The translations under genes and the position numbers were made by a program. Under the pieces are notes generated by a model. The model had not been told where the DNA came from. It saw nothing but the letters and a program-made list of their open reading frames with translations, and ran no database searches. This document shows positions 53,925 to 63,141 of a stretch of DNA of 64,000 nucleotides, in pieces (the stretch's first letter is position 1; every line of letters begins with the position of its first letter). Where the stretch lies: the NCBI GenBank assembly GCA_964432885.1, contig CAYSPG010000020.1, forward strand, positions 1 through 64,000, in the 5' to 3' direction. This stretch comes from CAYSPG01 sp964432885 (GTDB lineage Bacteria > Bacteroidota > Bacteroidia > AKYH767-A > OLB10).

Positions 53925-54512
53925 ATGATCTACGAATTTAATGGATACAAACCGGTAATACATCCTTCTGCCTTTGTGCATCCGCAGGCTGCCGTTACGG
54001 GCGATGTAATTATTGGCAAAGATGTTTACATAGGGCCAGGTGCCGCTTTACGTGGCGACTGGGGAACAATTATTATTGAAGACGGGTGTAATGTGCAGGA
54101 GAATTGTACAGTTCACATGTTTCCCGGTGTAACGGTTTTGTTAAAGGAAGGTGCGCACATTGGGCACGGAGCAATAATTCATGGAGCCACCATTGGAAAA
54201 AATAGTTTGGTTGGAATGAATGCCGTTATTATGGACAATGTTATTGTTGGTGAAGGATGCATTGTAGGCGCACTGTGTTTTATTCCTGATGGAATGATAA
54301 TTCCCGACAGAAAAGTGGTGGTTGGCAATCCGGCAAAAATTGTAAAAGATGTAAGCGATGAAATGCTTGAGTGGAAAACAAAAGGTACAAACATTTACCA
54401 GCAGCTTCCTTCACAACTTTATGCAACATTAAAACAATGTGAACCATTGCGTGAAATTCCATCCAATAAAAAACCACATGATGATTTTTATAAAACTTTT
54501 GGAAAAGGGTAG
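53925..54512 (+). CDS. paaY: PaaY-like gamma-carbonic-anhydrase-fold thioesterase
   Basis: A 195-residue left-handed beta-helix protein of hexapeptide repeats (VTGDVIIGKDVYIGPGA, IVGEGCIVGAL). The metal-binding histidines of the gamma-CA fold are H64, H81 and H86 (HMFPG; GHGAIIHG), and R43-D45 are conserved (ALRGDWG). Length equals PaaY, a thioesterase of phenylacetate catabolism; CaiE-type and plain gamma-CA proteins look similar. Its place after paaI-paaJ supports PaaY. Confidence 0.88.
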   Translation: MIYEFNGYKPVIHPSAFVHPQAAVTGDVIIGKDVYIGPGAALRGDWGTIIIEDGCNVQENCTVHMFPGVTVLLKEGAHIGHGAIIHGATIGKNSLVGMNAVIMDNVIVGEGCIVGALCFIPDGMIIPDRKVVVGNPAKIVKDVSDEMLEWKTKGTNIYQQLPSQLYATLKQCEPLREIPSNKKPHDDFYKTFGKG

Positions 54513-54537
54513 TTGCTGTTGGCCTTAAGAATTTTAT

Positions 54538-55440
54538 TTAGTGCATCACAACCAATTTCTTGTTGATTGCTTTTTTATCATACACAAAAACGCAATTGTA
54601 AATTCCATTTGCCAAATGAGAAACAGAAATACTTTGTTTGCTCAAAGCGGGTAAAAGTGTATAGTAAATTTGCTTGCCTGATAAATCAAAAATCTGTAAA
54701 CTAAATTGCTTAATCGAATTAAAGGAGTAGTTTATATTAAAATTTTCGGAGGCCGGGTTAGGTAAAATTGAAACCTCATCATTACTTATTTCATCATTTA
54801 AACCTGCATAAATAGTTGTGTCGCAATTTGCAAAAAACGAATTATGATACAATTCAATATATGAACTATCGTAACAAATCAACATATCCCCATCATCACA
54901 AAAACCGCTATTGATACATGATATTGGATAAAAAGGATGAATCAACGTTCCTATTCCGCTTATCCAATACATGGTACCTGTTATTGGATTAAACCCCGGT
55001 TTTTGAAATGACATTTTAAGCCGTTCTCTGGAAATTCCATTGTAAATAACTGTGTCCATTGAATCAACTATAAACAAACTTGTATCATTTAAATTATAAT
55101 AAATCTGATGACCACAGTACATACTATCTCCCAATGTAGCACCAAAGTCATACATGAGATATTCCTTTTTATTGCAATTTGTATCGGTACGCAAATAAAC
55201 TTTTTATCCTGCAATTCTTGAATAAAGATTCATTCCCGCAACTTTATCATACGTGCTTCCACATATTGAAACAGAATTGGAAAATGTAAAAGTGTTGGTA
55301 TAGCAGCTTATTCCAAACATGCCTAATCCACAGTATAAAACTTTCCATTGAGGTTGCTCATTTACTGATGGAAAAACATACTGAGCTACTGTAAAATGAT
55401 ATGAAAACCCAAGTAAAAATAAAATCACCTTTTTCATCAC
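54538..55440 (-). pseudogene. T9SS-sorted secreted protein interrupted by an in-frame stop
   Basis: The start at 55440 gives a signal peptide (VILFLLGFSYHFTVAQ) and 78 residues ending YSRIAG, then TAA at 55204-55206, after which the same frame continues without shift (KVYLRTDTNCNKKEYLMYDFGA) to a type A T9SS sorting domain (VSILPNPASENFNI, GKQIYY, GIYNCVFVY) and a normal stop at 54538. The two halves make a coherent protein of 300 residues, of a kind common in Bacteroidota. The single change could be a recent nonsense mutation (for example from CAA or GAA) or a sequencing error. No known domain other than the sorting tail is visible. Confidence 0.75.
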
Positions 55441-55554
55441 TTCAAAAATAAAAATATATTTAATACCACTTTACCATTAATTGCATAAGAAATTTTTCAC
55501 AATAGATGTTTCAGTTTGAAATTTATTTTGAGAAACTGAAAACCAACTTTTGAC

Positions 55555-55562
55555 TATTTTTG
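55555..55562 (+). promoter_or_regulatory. Candidate -7 element for the FAH-family gene
   Basis: TATTTTTG matches TAnnTTTG, 28 bases before the ATG at 55591. A TTTTG lies 24 bases upstream, longer than the usual spacer. Confidence 0.35.
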
Positions 55563-55590
55563 TTTGCTGTCAATTATTTAAATATACTTT

Positions 55591-56610
55591 ATGAAACTCG
55601 TAACCTACTCTGACAATTTACACCAATCCATCGGATTATTTATTAACGAAAAAATTTATCACCTGCCCAAAGCTGCTTTAAAAAAAGGATACAAAGATTT
55701 TCCTGCTGATATGCTTGAGTTTTTAAATGGTGGCGAAAGTATGATGGATTTTGCACGTGAACTTGAACATTTAATTAAAGATGGAAAACTTGAGACCGAA
55801 AGCGCCAATGCAAAAGATGTATCAATACTTGCTCCTGTTCCTAAGCCAACCTCTTGCAGAGATGGATATGCATTTAGGCAACACGTGGCAGCAGCCCGCA
55901 GAAACCGAAAGGTAGAAATGATTGCTGAGTTTGATGAGTACCCTATTTTTTATTTTACAAATCACAATGCCATACAAGGGCCCGGTGAAATTTTTTGTAT
56001 GCCAGACCATTTTAAACAACTCGATTTTGAATTGGAAGCATCCATCGTTATTGGAAAAAAAGGAATGAACATTAAAGCTGCCGATGCCGATAAATACATT
56101 GCAGGTTATATGATTATGAACGACATGAGCGCACGCGTTTTGCAAATGGAAGAAATGAAATTAAATCTTGGCCCTGCAAAGGGAAAAGATTTTTCTACAG
56201 TTATCGGCCCTTATCTTGTTACCCCTGATGAGCTACAGAGCTACAAAGTTTCTGCAAAGGCAAACCATACAGGCAATAGTTATAATTTAGAAATGAGTTG
56301 CACAGTAAATGGAATAAAAGTTTCGCAAGGAAATTTAGCTGATATGGATTGGACGTTTGCAGAAATTGTTGAGCGCTGCGCTTATGGTGCAAATATTTTA
56401 CCGGGCGATGTTATAGGTTCGGGTACCGTTGGTACAGGTTGTTTTTTGGAATTGAATGGAACAGGTTTACTTAACGACCCAAACTACAAAACACAATGGC
56501 TACAGGATGGCGATGTGGTTGAAATGGAAATAACAGGATTGGGAAAATTAAAAAACACCATCAGAAAAGTGAATACCGATTTTTCGTTGCTGGCATTGAA
56601 GAAGAAGTAA
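55591..56610 (+). CDS. Fumarylacetoacetate hydrolase family protein
   Basis: A 339-residue enzyme with an N-terminal FAH-like domain (about 1-75) and a C-terminal catalytic FAH domain. Metal ligands appear in LDFELEASIVIGKKG (the E-x-E pair) and MNDMSAR; the substrate region has FYFTNHNAIQGPGE and GTVGTGCFLE. The family hydrolyses C-C bonds in acylpyruvates such as fumarylacetoacetate. Position near aromatic-acid genes suggests aromatic catabolism (possibly tyrosine/homogentisate), but no homogentisate genes are in the window, so the substrate is open. Confidence 0.85.
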   Translation: MKLVTYSDNLHQSIGLFINEKIYHLPKAALKKGYKDFPADMLEFLNGGESMMDFARELEHLIKDGKLETESANAKDVSILAPVPKPTSCRDGYAFRQHVAAARRNRKVEMIAEFDEYPIFYFTNHNAIQGPGEIFCMPDHFKQLDFELEASIVIGKKGMNIKAADADKYIAGYMIMNDMSARVLQMEEMKLNLGPAKGKDFSTVIGPYLVTPDELQSYKVSAKANHTGNSYNLEMSCTVNGIKVSQGNLADMDWTFAEIVERCAYGANILPGDVIGSGTVGTGCFLELNGTGLLNDPNYKTQWLQDGDVVEMEITGLGKLKNTIRKVNTDFSLLALKKK

Positions 56611-56712
56611 GAATCAAAATGAAATAATTAAGACAAGAAAATTTTACATTGAAAAATAATTAGTTAATAGTTTTTGGTTATTGGTTAATGGTTATAGTCA
56701 ATCAGTCTTTAG

Positions 56713-56728
56713 TCCCGAAGCATCGGGA
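56713..56728. repeat. TCCCGA-AGCA-TCGGGA hairpin
   Basis: A perfect 6-bp stem with a 4-base loop in the 221-bp gap between the FAH-family gene and relA/spoT. The flanks are rich in GGTTA and TTATTGG words. A related hairpin (CCCGA/TCGGG) lies at 63105-63121, and the type is, from memory, common in Bacteroidota intergenic DNA. Confidence 0.6.
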
Positions 56729-56831
56729 TGGTTAATCAGGTATTTAGTTAATGATGACCTTACAAAAACGACAAATAAACCAAAAACTTAATTCAGCAAC
56801 TCAATCATTCATTATTTCAATCATTAAATAA

Positions 56832-59081
56832 GTGTCAGAGCAAGCATCAGAACAAAAAAATACTCAGCAAAAAAATATGCTGCAAAATGGTTTTAATGCA
56901 GCCGAAGAAAAAGCGGAGATTGCAAGACGCTATCGGAAACTCCTTAAATCTTGCCGGTCAAATCTCGATTTGAGTGACAAAAAATTAATTCGTCTTGCTT
57001 TTGATACTGCATTAGAGGCGCATAAAGAAATGCGCAGAAAATCTGGCGAGCCATACATTTATCATCCCATTGCAGTGGCACAGGTTGTTGCCGAAGAAAT
57101 TGGACTTGGCACCACCATTCCTATTGTGTGCGCATTGCTGCACGATACGGTTGAAGACACCCACATAACACTTGAAGACATACGCGGCATGTTTGGCAAA
57201 ACTGCCGAAAAAATTATTGACGGCTTAACAAAAATTTCGGGAGTGTTTGATCACACAAGTTCATTGCAGGCCGAGAACTTTAGAAAAATGCTTCTTACCT
57301 TAAGTGATGATGTACGTGTAATTTTGATAAAACTTGCTGACCGACTGCACAACATGCGCACACTTAACAGCATGCCGCGTGATAAACAATTAAAAATTGC
57401 CAGCGAAACAGCATACTTATACGCTCCGCTTGCACACAGGCTTGGCCTTTACAACATAAAAACCGAATTAGAAGATCTGGCATTAAAATATACCGAGCCT
57501 GATGTTTTTAACACCATCGCTTCAAAGTTACAGGCATCAAAAAAAGAGCGCGACAAATTTATTGCTGAGTTTATTCAGCCAATAAAGGAAGAGTTGAATG
57601 CCGAAAAATTTAAATTTGAAATTAAAGGCAGACCCAAAAGCATACATTCCATTTGGAATAAAATGAAAAAACAAGGAGTAACATTTGAGGAAATTTACGA
57701 CCTGTTTGCCATCAGAATTATTATTGATACCGAACAAGAAAACGAAAAAGCAGATTGCTGGAAAGTTTATTCAATTGTTACCGATTCGTACGTACCTAAC
57801 CCCGACCGTTTGCGCGATTGGATTTCTACTCCCAAATCAAATGGATACGAAGCATTGCACACCACCGTAATGAGTGACACCGGCAAATGGGTTGAAGTGC
57901 AAATACGTAGTGCGCGCATGAATGAGATTGCAGAAAAAGGTTTTGCCGCACACTGGAAGTATAAAGAGTCGGCTCAGGAATCGGCCATTGATGAATGGCT
58001 AAACCGCATTCGCGAAATGCTTGAAAATCCCGATAGCAATGCATTAGACTTTATTGACGATTTTAAATTAAATCTTTTTGCAGACGAAATTTTTGTATTT
58101 ACTCCAAAAGGCGAGCTAAAGACATTACCCGTTAACAGCACCGCGCTAGACTTTGCTTATGAAATTCACAGCGCAGTTGGCAGCCGGTGCATAGGGGCAA
58201 AAATTAATCACAGGCTTGTACCTATCTCTCACAAACTAAATAGTGGCGACCAGGTGGAAATTCTTACCTCCGAAAAACAATCGCCAAAGGAAGATTGGTT
58301 GAGTTTTGTGGTTACGGCAAAAGCAAAATCAAAAATTAAAACAGCACTTAAAGAAGAGAAAAAAATACTTGCCGATCAGGGCAAAGAAATTTTGGAGCGC
58401 AAATTGCGACACATAAAAATGGGTGCTTCGGATTTTAACATGAACGATGTGCTATTGTATTACAAACTACCAAGCGCATTTGAATTTTATTACCGCATTG
58501 CAATGGATGCGGTGGATTTAAAACAATTACGTGAAGCAATTGACTTTAAAGAAACCAACAAGCACCGCACACAAACCCGTACCGAACCAACTTTGGAAGA
58601 GTTGGTGCGCAATGTTCGTGGGTCAAGCGATATGTTGGTAATAGGCGAAAACCTTGATAAGATTGATTACAAACTATCGCCATGTTGCAATCCTATTCCG
58701 GGTGATGACGTGTTTGGTTTTATTACAATTAATGAAGGAATAAAAATTCACCGTGTTAATTGTCCAAATGCAATTCAATTAATGAGTAACTATGCTTATC
58801 GAATTGTAAAAGCTAAGTGGACCGGGCAAAAACAATTGTCGTTTCTTGCCGGCATACGCATTACAGGAATGGATGATGTGGGTGTAGTAAATAATATTAC
58901 TAAAGTAATTTCAAGCGAGCTTAAGGTAAACATGCGCTCCATTAGCATTGATAGCAACGAAGGTTTGTTTGAAGGCACTATTATGCTTTTTGTAAACGAC
59001 ACCGAACATCTTACCAAGTTGATGAAAAAACTTAAAGCCCTGAATGGAATTTTAGGAGTATCGAGAATAAACACGCAGTAA
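56832..59081 (+). CDS. Bifunctional (p)ppGpp synthetase/hydrolase (Rel/SpoT)
   Basis: A 749-residue stringent-response enzyme with a GTG start. The hydrolase HD domain (about 65-180) is intact, with H78 and H104-D105 (YHPIAVAQ, ALLHDTVEDT) and KLADRLHNMRTL. The synthetase domain (about 255-385) has NPDRLRDWISTPKSNGYEALH and VEVQIRSARMNEIAEKG. A TGS domain (about 415-475) and a C-terminal ACT domain (about 675-745) sense starvation at the ribosome. Intact HD plus synthetase motifs indicate a bifunctional enzyme. The sequence before the GTG has CAATCATTCATT-like repeats like those before smc. Confidence 0.95.
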   Translation: MSEQASEQKNTQQKNMLQNGFNAAEEKAEIARRYRKLLKSCRSNLDLSDKKLIRLAFDTALEAHKEMRRKSGEPYIYHPIAVAQVVAEEIGLGTTIPIVCALLHDTVEDTHITLEDIRGMFGKTAEKIIDGLTKISGVFDHTSSLQAENFRKMLLTLSDDVRVILIKLADRLHNMRTLNSMPRDKQLKIASETAYLYAPLAHRLGLYNIKTELEDLALKYTEPDVFNTIASKLQASKKERDKFIAEFIQPIKEELNAEKFKFEIKGRPKSIHSIWNKMKKQGVTFEEIYDLFAIRIIIDTEQENEKADCWKVYSIVTDSYVPNPDRLRDWISTPKSNGYEALHTTVMSDTGKWVEVQIRSARMNEIAEKGFAAHWKYKESAQESAIDEWLNRIREMLENPDSNALDFIDDFKLNLFADEIFVFTPKGELKTLPVNSTALDFAYEIHSAVGSRCIGAKINHRLVPISHKLNSGDQVEILTSEKQSPKEDWLSFVVTAKAKSKIKTALKEEKKILADQGKEILERKLRHIKMGASDFNMNDVLLYYKLPSAFEFYYRIAMDAVDLKQLREAIDFKETNKHRTQTRTEPTLEELVRNVRGSSDMLVIGENLDKIDYKLSPCCNPIPGDDVFGFITINEGIKIHRVNCPNAIQLMSNYAYRIVKAKWTGQKQLSFLAGIRITGMDDVGVVNNITKVISSELKVNMRSISIDSNEGLFEGTIMLFVNDTEHLTKLMKKLKALNGILGVSRINTQ

Positions 59082-59147
59082 GGTTAAGGTTTGTTAAGCA
59101 TACTAGTAAACTCCATTTTACTCTATACACACTTACGATTCACATTT

Positions 59148-62100
59148 CTAGTTTATTTTATAATCCCCCAAATCCTGCACCTGCAATTCTTTAAACAGCT
59201 GCCCGCTGGCACTTACTTTAAATTTTTTTGATTGCGCACCTACTATTGACTTTTCTTCTCCGTCTTTAATATTCAATCGTAAAGGAATTTTACCCGGATA
59301 ATTATTTACAATGGCAGTTAATTTGTCAATAAGCAATTCATCAATCTCATTTAAATTTAAATTAATGGTAATGTGTTTTGAAAGTGAGTTTGCAATTTCA
59401 TCAAGCAATTGGATGGATGTAACCTTTACTTCAAAATTATCATCCTGGTTAAAACGGTTTTGCACACGTCCTTTAAAAAATAAAAAGGCTTCGTTGTTAA
59501 GCATGTGTTTAAATTTTAAATAATCTTCGCTAAACAAAGCCAGTTCAAATGAGTGAGAAAAATCTTCGAGCTTAATGCTGCCAAACGGTTTTCCATTTTT
59601 GCTTATGCGATGATTTGCTTCAGCAACAATTCCTGCAAAGGCAACATCGCGTCCTTTTAGTTTTGATAAATCCTGCAAGTGTTCCAAACGGATGGTTGCA
59701 AAATTTTCTATTTCGGTTCTGTAATCATCCAGCGGATGGCCTGATAAATAAAATCCAATAACATCTTTTTCGTGACGCAACTTTTCTAACCTCGAAAATT
59801 GTTCTGCCGGTGCAACTTTGGGCACAGGCATTTCGGTATGACCCAAGTCTCCAAATAACGAATGTTGAGATGAGTTTTTATTTTCCTGGTGATTGCTTCC
59901 AAACCGGATTATTTTTTCGAGGTTAGTTATGTTATCTTTTGGGTCGGCTGATAAATATTGAGCGCGATGAATTGTTGTATCAAAATCAAATGCACCCGCA
60001 AGCGCCAAACTTTCTAAACACCGTTTGTTAGCTGCGCGCAAACTAACACGCTGCACCAAATCAAAAACATTTTTGTAGTTGCCGTTTGTTTTTCGTTCGG
60101 TAATGATGGCTTCTGCAGCTGCCTCACCCACACCTTTTACGGCACCAAGTCCAAAACGTATTTCACCTTTACTGTTTACTGCAAATTTATATTCACTCTC
60201 ATTTACATCAGGCCCCAGCACAGGCAACCCCATGCGTTTACATTCATCAATAAAAAAAGTAATCTTATCGATAAAACTTAAATTGTTTGTCAACACTGCC
60301 GACATGTACTCACCCGGATAATTTGCTTTTAAATAAGCCGTTTGGAATGCAACAAAAGCATAACACGTGCTGTGCGATTTATTAAATGCATAACTTGCAA
60401 ACGCTTCCCAGTCTGTCCAAATTTTTTCTAATTTTTCTTTAGGATGATTGTTTGCAGTAGCGCCTTCAATAAATTTTGATTTCATTTTATCGAGAACCGC
60501 CTTTTGTTTTTTACCCATCGCTTTGCGCAATGTGTCTGCATCACCTTTTGTAAATCCTGCAAGCTTTTGCGAAAGCAACATCACCTGTTCCTGGTAAACG
60601 GTAATGCCATGGGTCTCTTTTAAAAATTCTTCCATCTCAGGCAAATCGTAATTTACTTTTTCGCGTCTGTGTTTGCGGGCAATAAATTGCGGTATGTATG
60701 CAATGGGTCCGGGGCGATACAGCGCATTCATCGCAATTAAATCTTCAAACTTATCGGGTTTTAATTCCTTTAAATATTTCTGCATACCTGCCGACTCAAA
60801 CTGAAATGTTCCATTGGTTTCGCCACGCTGATACAACTCCAACGTTTTTTTATCGTCAAGCGGAATGTTGTCAATATCAATTTCAATTCCATGATTTTGT
60901 TTTATCAATGCCAATGCATCACGAAGTATGGTAAGCGTTTTTAATCCCAAAAAATCCATCTTAATAACACCTGCATCTTCAATAATATTTCCTTCAAACT
61001 GTGTCACCAATAAATCCGAATCTTTTACCATTGCCACAGGCAAAATTTCGGTAATATCTTTTGGTGCAATAATAATTCCTGCTGCATGTATGCCTGTGTT
61101 GCGGACTGATCCTTCAAGCACCATTGCCTCTTTCAACACATTAGCTTTTAAATCGGTGCCGTCTAAAATGGTACGCAGTTTTTTTACTTCTTCAATTTCA
61201 TCAGCACCTAAATTTTCTTTTTCCTTTAAACTTTTTGCTCCATCAAGAGGGGCTGTTAAAATTCTTTTGAGTTCGATACCCGGTCTTTCTGGAACCATTT
61301 TTGCAAGTGCATTTGAATCTTGCAAAGGCAAATCCATTACACGCGCAACATCTTTTATGCTCATACGCGCAGCCATAGTGCCATACGTAATAATTTGCGC
61401 CACCTGCTGCTTGCCGTATTTTTTTACAACATAGTCAATAACTTTTTGACGGCCTTCATCATCAAAGTCCGTATCTATATCAGGCATTGATTTACGGTCG
61501 GGATTTAAAAAACGCTCGAACAGTAAATTGTATTTTAGAGGGTCGATGTTCGTAATGCCAATGCAGTACGCCACGCACGAGCCTGCTGCAGAGCCACGCC
61601 CCGGCCCAACATACACGCCAATTTTTTTTCCTTCGCTTATGAAATCCGCCACAATTAAAAAGTAACCTGCAAAGCCCATTTTAGCAACGGTATCCAACTC
61701 AAAATTTATGCGCTCTTCAATTTCAGGAGTCAAAATTTCATAACGCTTACGCGCACCTTCAAAAGTTATGTGGCGTAAATATTCGTCCTGTGTTTTAAAC
61801 TCAGCAGGTATTTGAAAATGCGGCAACAGAATATCTTTTTTAAGTTTCAGCAATTCTATTTTGTCAACAATATCATTGGTGTTGTCAATGGACTCGGGCA
61901 AATCGCTGAAAAGTTTTTTCATCTCATCGGTTTTCTTAAAATAAAACTCATCATTATAAAAAGCAAACCGTTTTCCTTTTACCGATGCATCTTCTTCGCC
62001 ATCTCTTAGTTTCTCGGTGCTTTGTTTTTCACCTGTGTTTATACACAATAAAATATCGTGAGCGTTAGAATCTGACTTTTCAACATAGTGTGAATCGTTT

Positions 62101-62735
62101 GATGCAATTATTTTTACGTTATACTTATTTGCAAACCGCACCAGCACTTCATTGGTCATATCCTGTTCAGGTATTCCATGCCGCTGCAGTTCTACATAAT
62201 AATCAACACCAAAAATATCAAGCCACCATTTAAATTCTTTTTCACCGGCAGCTTCTCCGTATTTTAAAATTGTTTTTGGAACACTTGCTCCCAAACAACA
62301 TGTGGTTGCAATTAATCCGGTATGATATTTTAAAATTAATTCTTTATCAATGCGTGGATATTTTCCGTACAAGCCATCAATAAAACCAAGCGAACAAAGT
62401 TTTACCAAGTTTTTATAACCCTCACCATTTTTTGCAAGCAGTAATTGATGGTAGCGCACATCTTTATCGTCCTTTGTAAATTGTTTTCGTGTTCTATCTG
62501 CTACAACATAAAACTCACAACCAACTATTGGTTTTATTACAGGCGCTCCATCCTTGGGGTTGTGCTTATCGGCTTCGGCAATAAAATTAAAAACGCCAAA
62601 CATATTGCCATGGTCGGTAATTGCCAGTGCAGGCATTTTATCTTCAATAGCTTTTTTATACAGCATCGAAATATCGGCTGCGCCATCGAGTAAGGAGTAT
62701 TGAGTATGTACATGTAGGTGTGAGAAGCGAGACAT
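59148..62735 (-). CDS. dnaE: DNA polymerase III alpha subunit
   Basis: The replicative polymerase catalytic subunit (1195 residues). The N-terminal PHP domain starts HLHVHTQYSLLDG, with ITDHGNMFGVF. The polymerase active-site acidic motif is PDIDTDFDDEGR (about 418-429), with GPGRGSAAGS just before it and the third Asp region and fingers (VYQEQVMLLSQKLAGF) after. The C-terminal part has the helix-hairpin-helix and OB-fold regions (RGDVAFAGIVAEANHRISK-like GRDVAFAGIVAEA). Length matches the Bacteroidota DnaE. It is divergent from metG across a 406-bp gap. Confidence 0.97.
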   Translation of the reverse strand: MSRFSHLHVHTQYSLLDGAADISMLYKKAIEDKMPALAITDHGNMFGVFNFIAEADKHNPKDGAPVIKPIVGCEFYVVADRTRKQFTKDDKDVRYHQLLLAKNGEGYKNLVKLCSLGFIDGLYGKYPRIDKELILKYHTGLIATTCCLGASVPKTILKYGEAAGEKEFKWWLDIFGVDYYVELQRHGIPEQDMTNEVLVRFANKYNVKIIASNDSHYVEKSDSNAHDILLCINTGEKQSTEKLRDGEEDASVKGKRFAFYNDEFYFKKTDEMKKLFSDLPESIDNTNDIVDKIELLKLKKDILLPHFQIPAEFKTQDEYLRHITFEGARKRYEILTPEIEERINFELDTVAKMGFAGYFLIVADFISEGKKIGVYVGPGRGSAAGSCVAYCIGITNIDPLKYNLLFERFLNPDRKSMPDIDTDFDDEGRQKVIDYVVKKYGKQQVAQIITYGTMAARMSIKDVARVMDLPLQDSNALAKMVPERPGIELKRILTAPLDGAKSLKEKENLGADEIEEVKKLRTILDGTDLKANVLKEAMVLEGSVRNTGIHAAGIIIAPKDITEILPVAMVKDSDLLVTQFEGNIIEDAGVIKMDFLGLKTLTILRDALALIKQNHGIEIDIDNIPLDDKKTLELYQRGETNGTFQFESAGMQKYLKELKPDKFEDLIAMNALYRPGPIAYIPQFIARKHRREKVNYDLPEMEEFLKETHGITVYQEQVMLLSQKLAGFTKGDADTLRKAMGKKQKAVLDKMKSKFIEGATANNHPKEKLEKIWTDWEAFASYAFNKSHSTCYAFVAFQTAYLKANYPGEYMSAVLTNNLSFIDKITFFIDECKRMGLPVLGPDVNESEYKFAVNSKGEIRFGLGAVKGVGEAAAEAIITERKTNGNYKNVFDLVQRVSLRAANKRCLESLALAGAFDFDTTIHRAQYLSADPKDNITNLEKIIRFGSNHQENKNSSQHSLFGDLGHTEMPVPKVAPAEQFSRLEKLRHEKDVIGFYLSGHPLDDYRTEIENFATIRLEHLQDLSKLKGRDVAFAGIVAEANHRISKNGKPFGSIKLEDFSHSFELALFSEDYLKFKHMLNNEAFLFFKGRVQNRFNQDDNFEVKVTSIQLLDEIANSLSKHITINLNLNEIDELLIDKLTAIVNNYPGKIPLRLNIKDGEEKSIVGAQSKKFKVSASGQLFKELQVQDLGDYKIN

Positions 62736-62741
62736 GGAAAG

Positions 62742-62768
62742 AAGTTTAAAGTTTAAAGTTTAAGGTTT
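62742..62768. repeat. GTTTAAA heptamer tandem repeat
   Basis: Three to four successive GTTTAAA units lie just upstream of the dnaE start codon (62735). Short arrays of this word are a familiar intergenic feature in Bacteroidota; here it may simply be slippage-prone low-complexity DNA. Confidence 0.5.
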
Positions 62769-63035
62769 TATGCCTTTACAAAAGCAATGATGGATAAGAT
62801 AGGTTTGATATGATGTGCCGTAAAAATAAAAAACAGGCGTTAAATAGGGTTGTTTGTTAATAAATATGGCTGCAAGGTGTTTGATAATAAAGAGGTTACT
62901 TTTTTTAGTTGAAAAATTAATAACACTTGTTTTATGTAAAACGGGGTTTTCAGTTTTCTCATTGAGCTATCCTGATGAAACAAACATGTAAATACAACTC
63001 CCTAAACCGACTTAATTTTTAGTGTTTTTAAAATT

Positions 63036-63043
63036 TATCTTTG
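63036..63043 (+). promoter_or_regulatory. Candidate -7 element for metG
   Basis: TATCTTTG matches TAnnTTTG and would give a leader of about 95 bases containing the hairpin at 63105-63121. No TTG stands at the expected -33 position. Confidence 0.4.
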
Positions 63044-63104
63044 CCCATCAAAATGTTTAAAGCTTCTATATTAACGTTACTTTAAGCAAACCCGCCAAAC
63101 TTAG

Positions 63105-63121
63105 CCCGAATAGCTATCGGG
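63105..63121. repeat. CCCGA-N7-TCGGG hairpin in the metG leader
   Basis: A 5-bp stem with an ATAGCTA loop, 20 bases before the metG ATG. It is similar to the hairpin at 56713-56728. It lacks a T-tract, so it is not a typical terminator. Confidence 0.5.
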
Positions 63122-63141
63122 ATTAAAATTTAAACCCGTAT

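Larger units (their letters stand above)
62736..63141. other. Non-coding gap between dnaE and metG
   Basis: No ORF with coding character lies in these 406 bases. They hold an AAGTTTAAAGTTTAAAGTTT short tandem repeat (62742-62768) next to the dnaE start, a TATCTTTG -7 element (63036-63043) and a CCCGA/TCGGG hairpin (63105-63121) in what would be the metG leader. No T-box or other known leader structure was recognised. Confidence 0.7.

Noticed and set aside
62736..63141. T-box or other tRNA-responsive leader before metG
   Set aside because: No T-box sequence or specifier stem was seen; only a short hairpin and a -7 element are visible.
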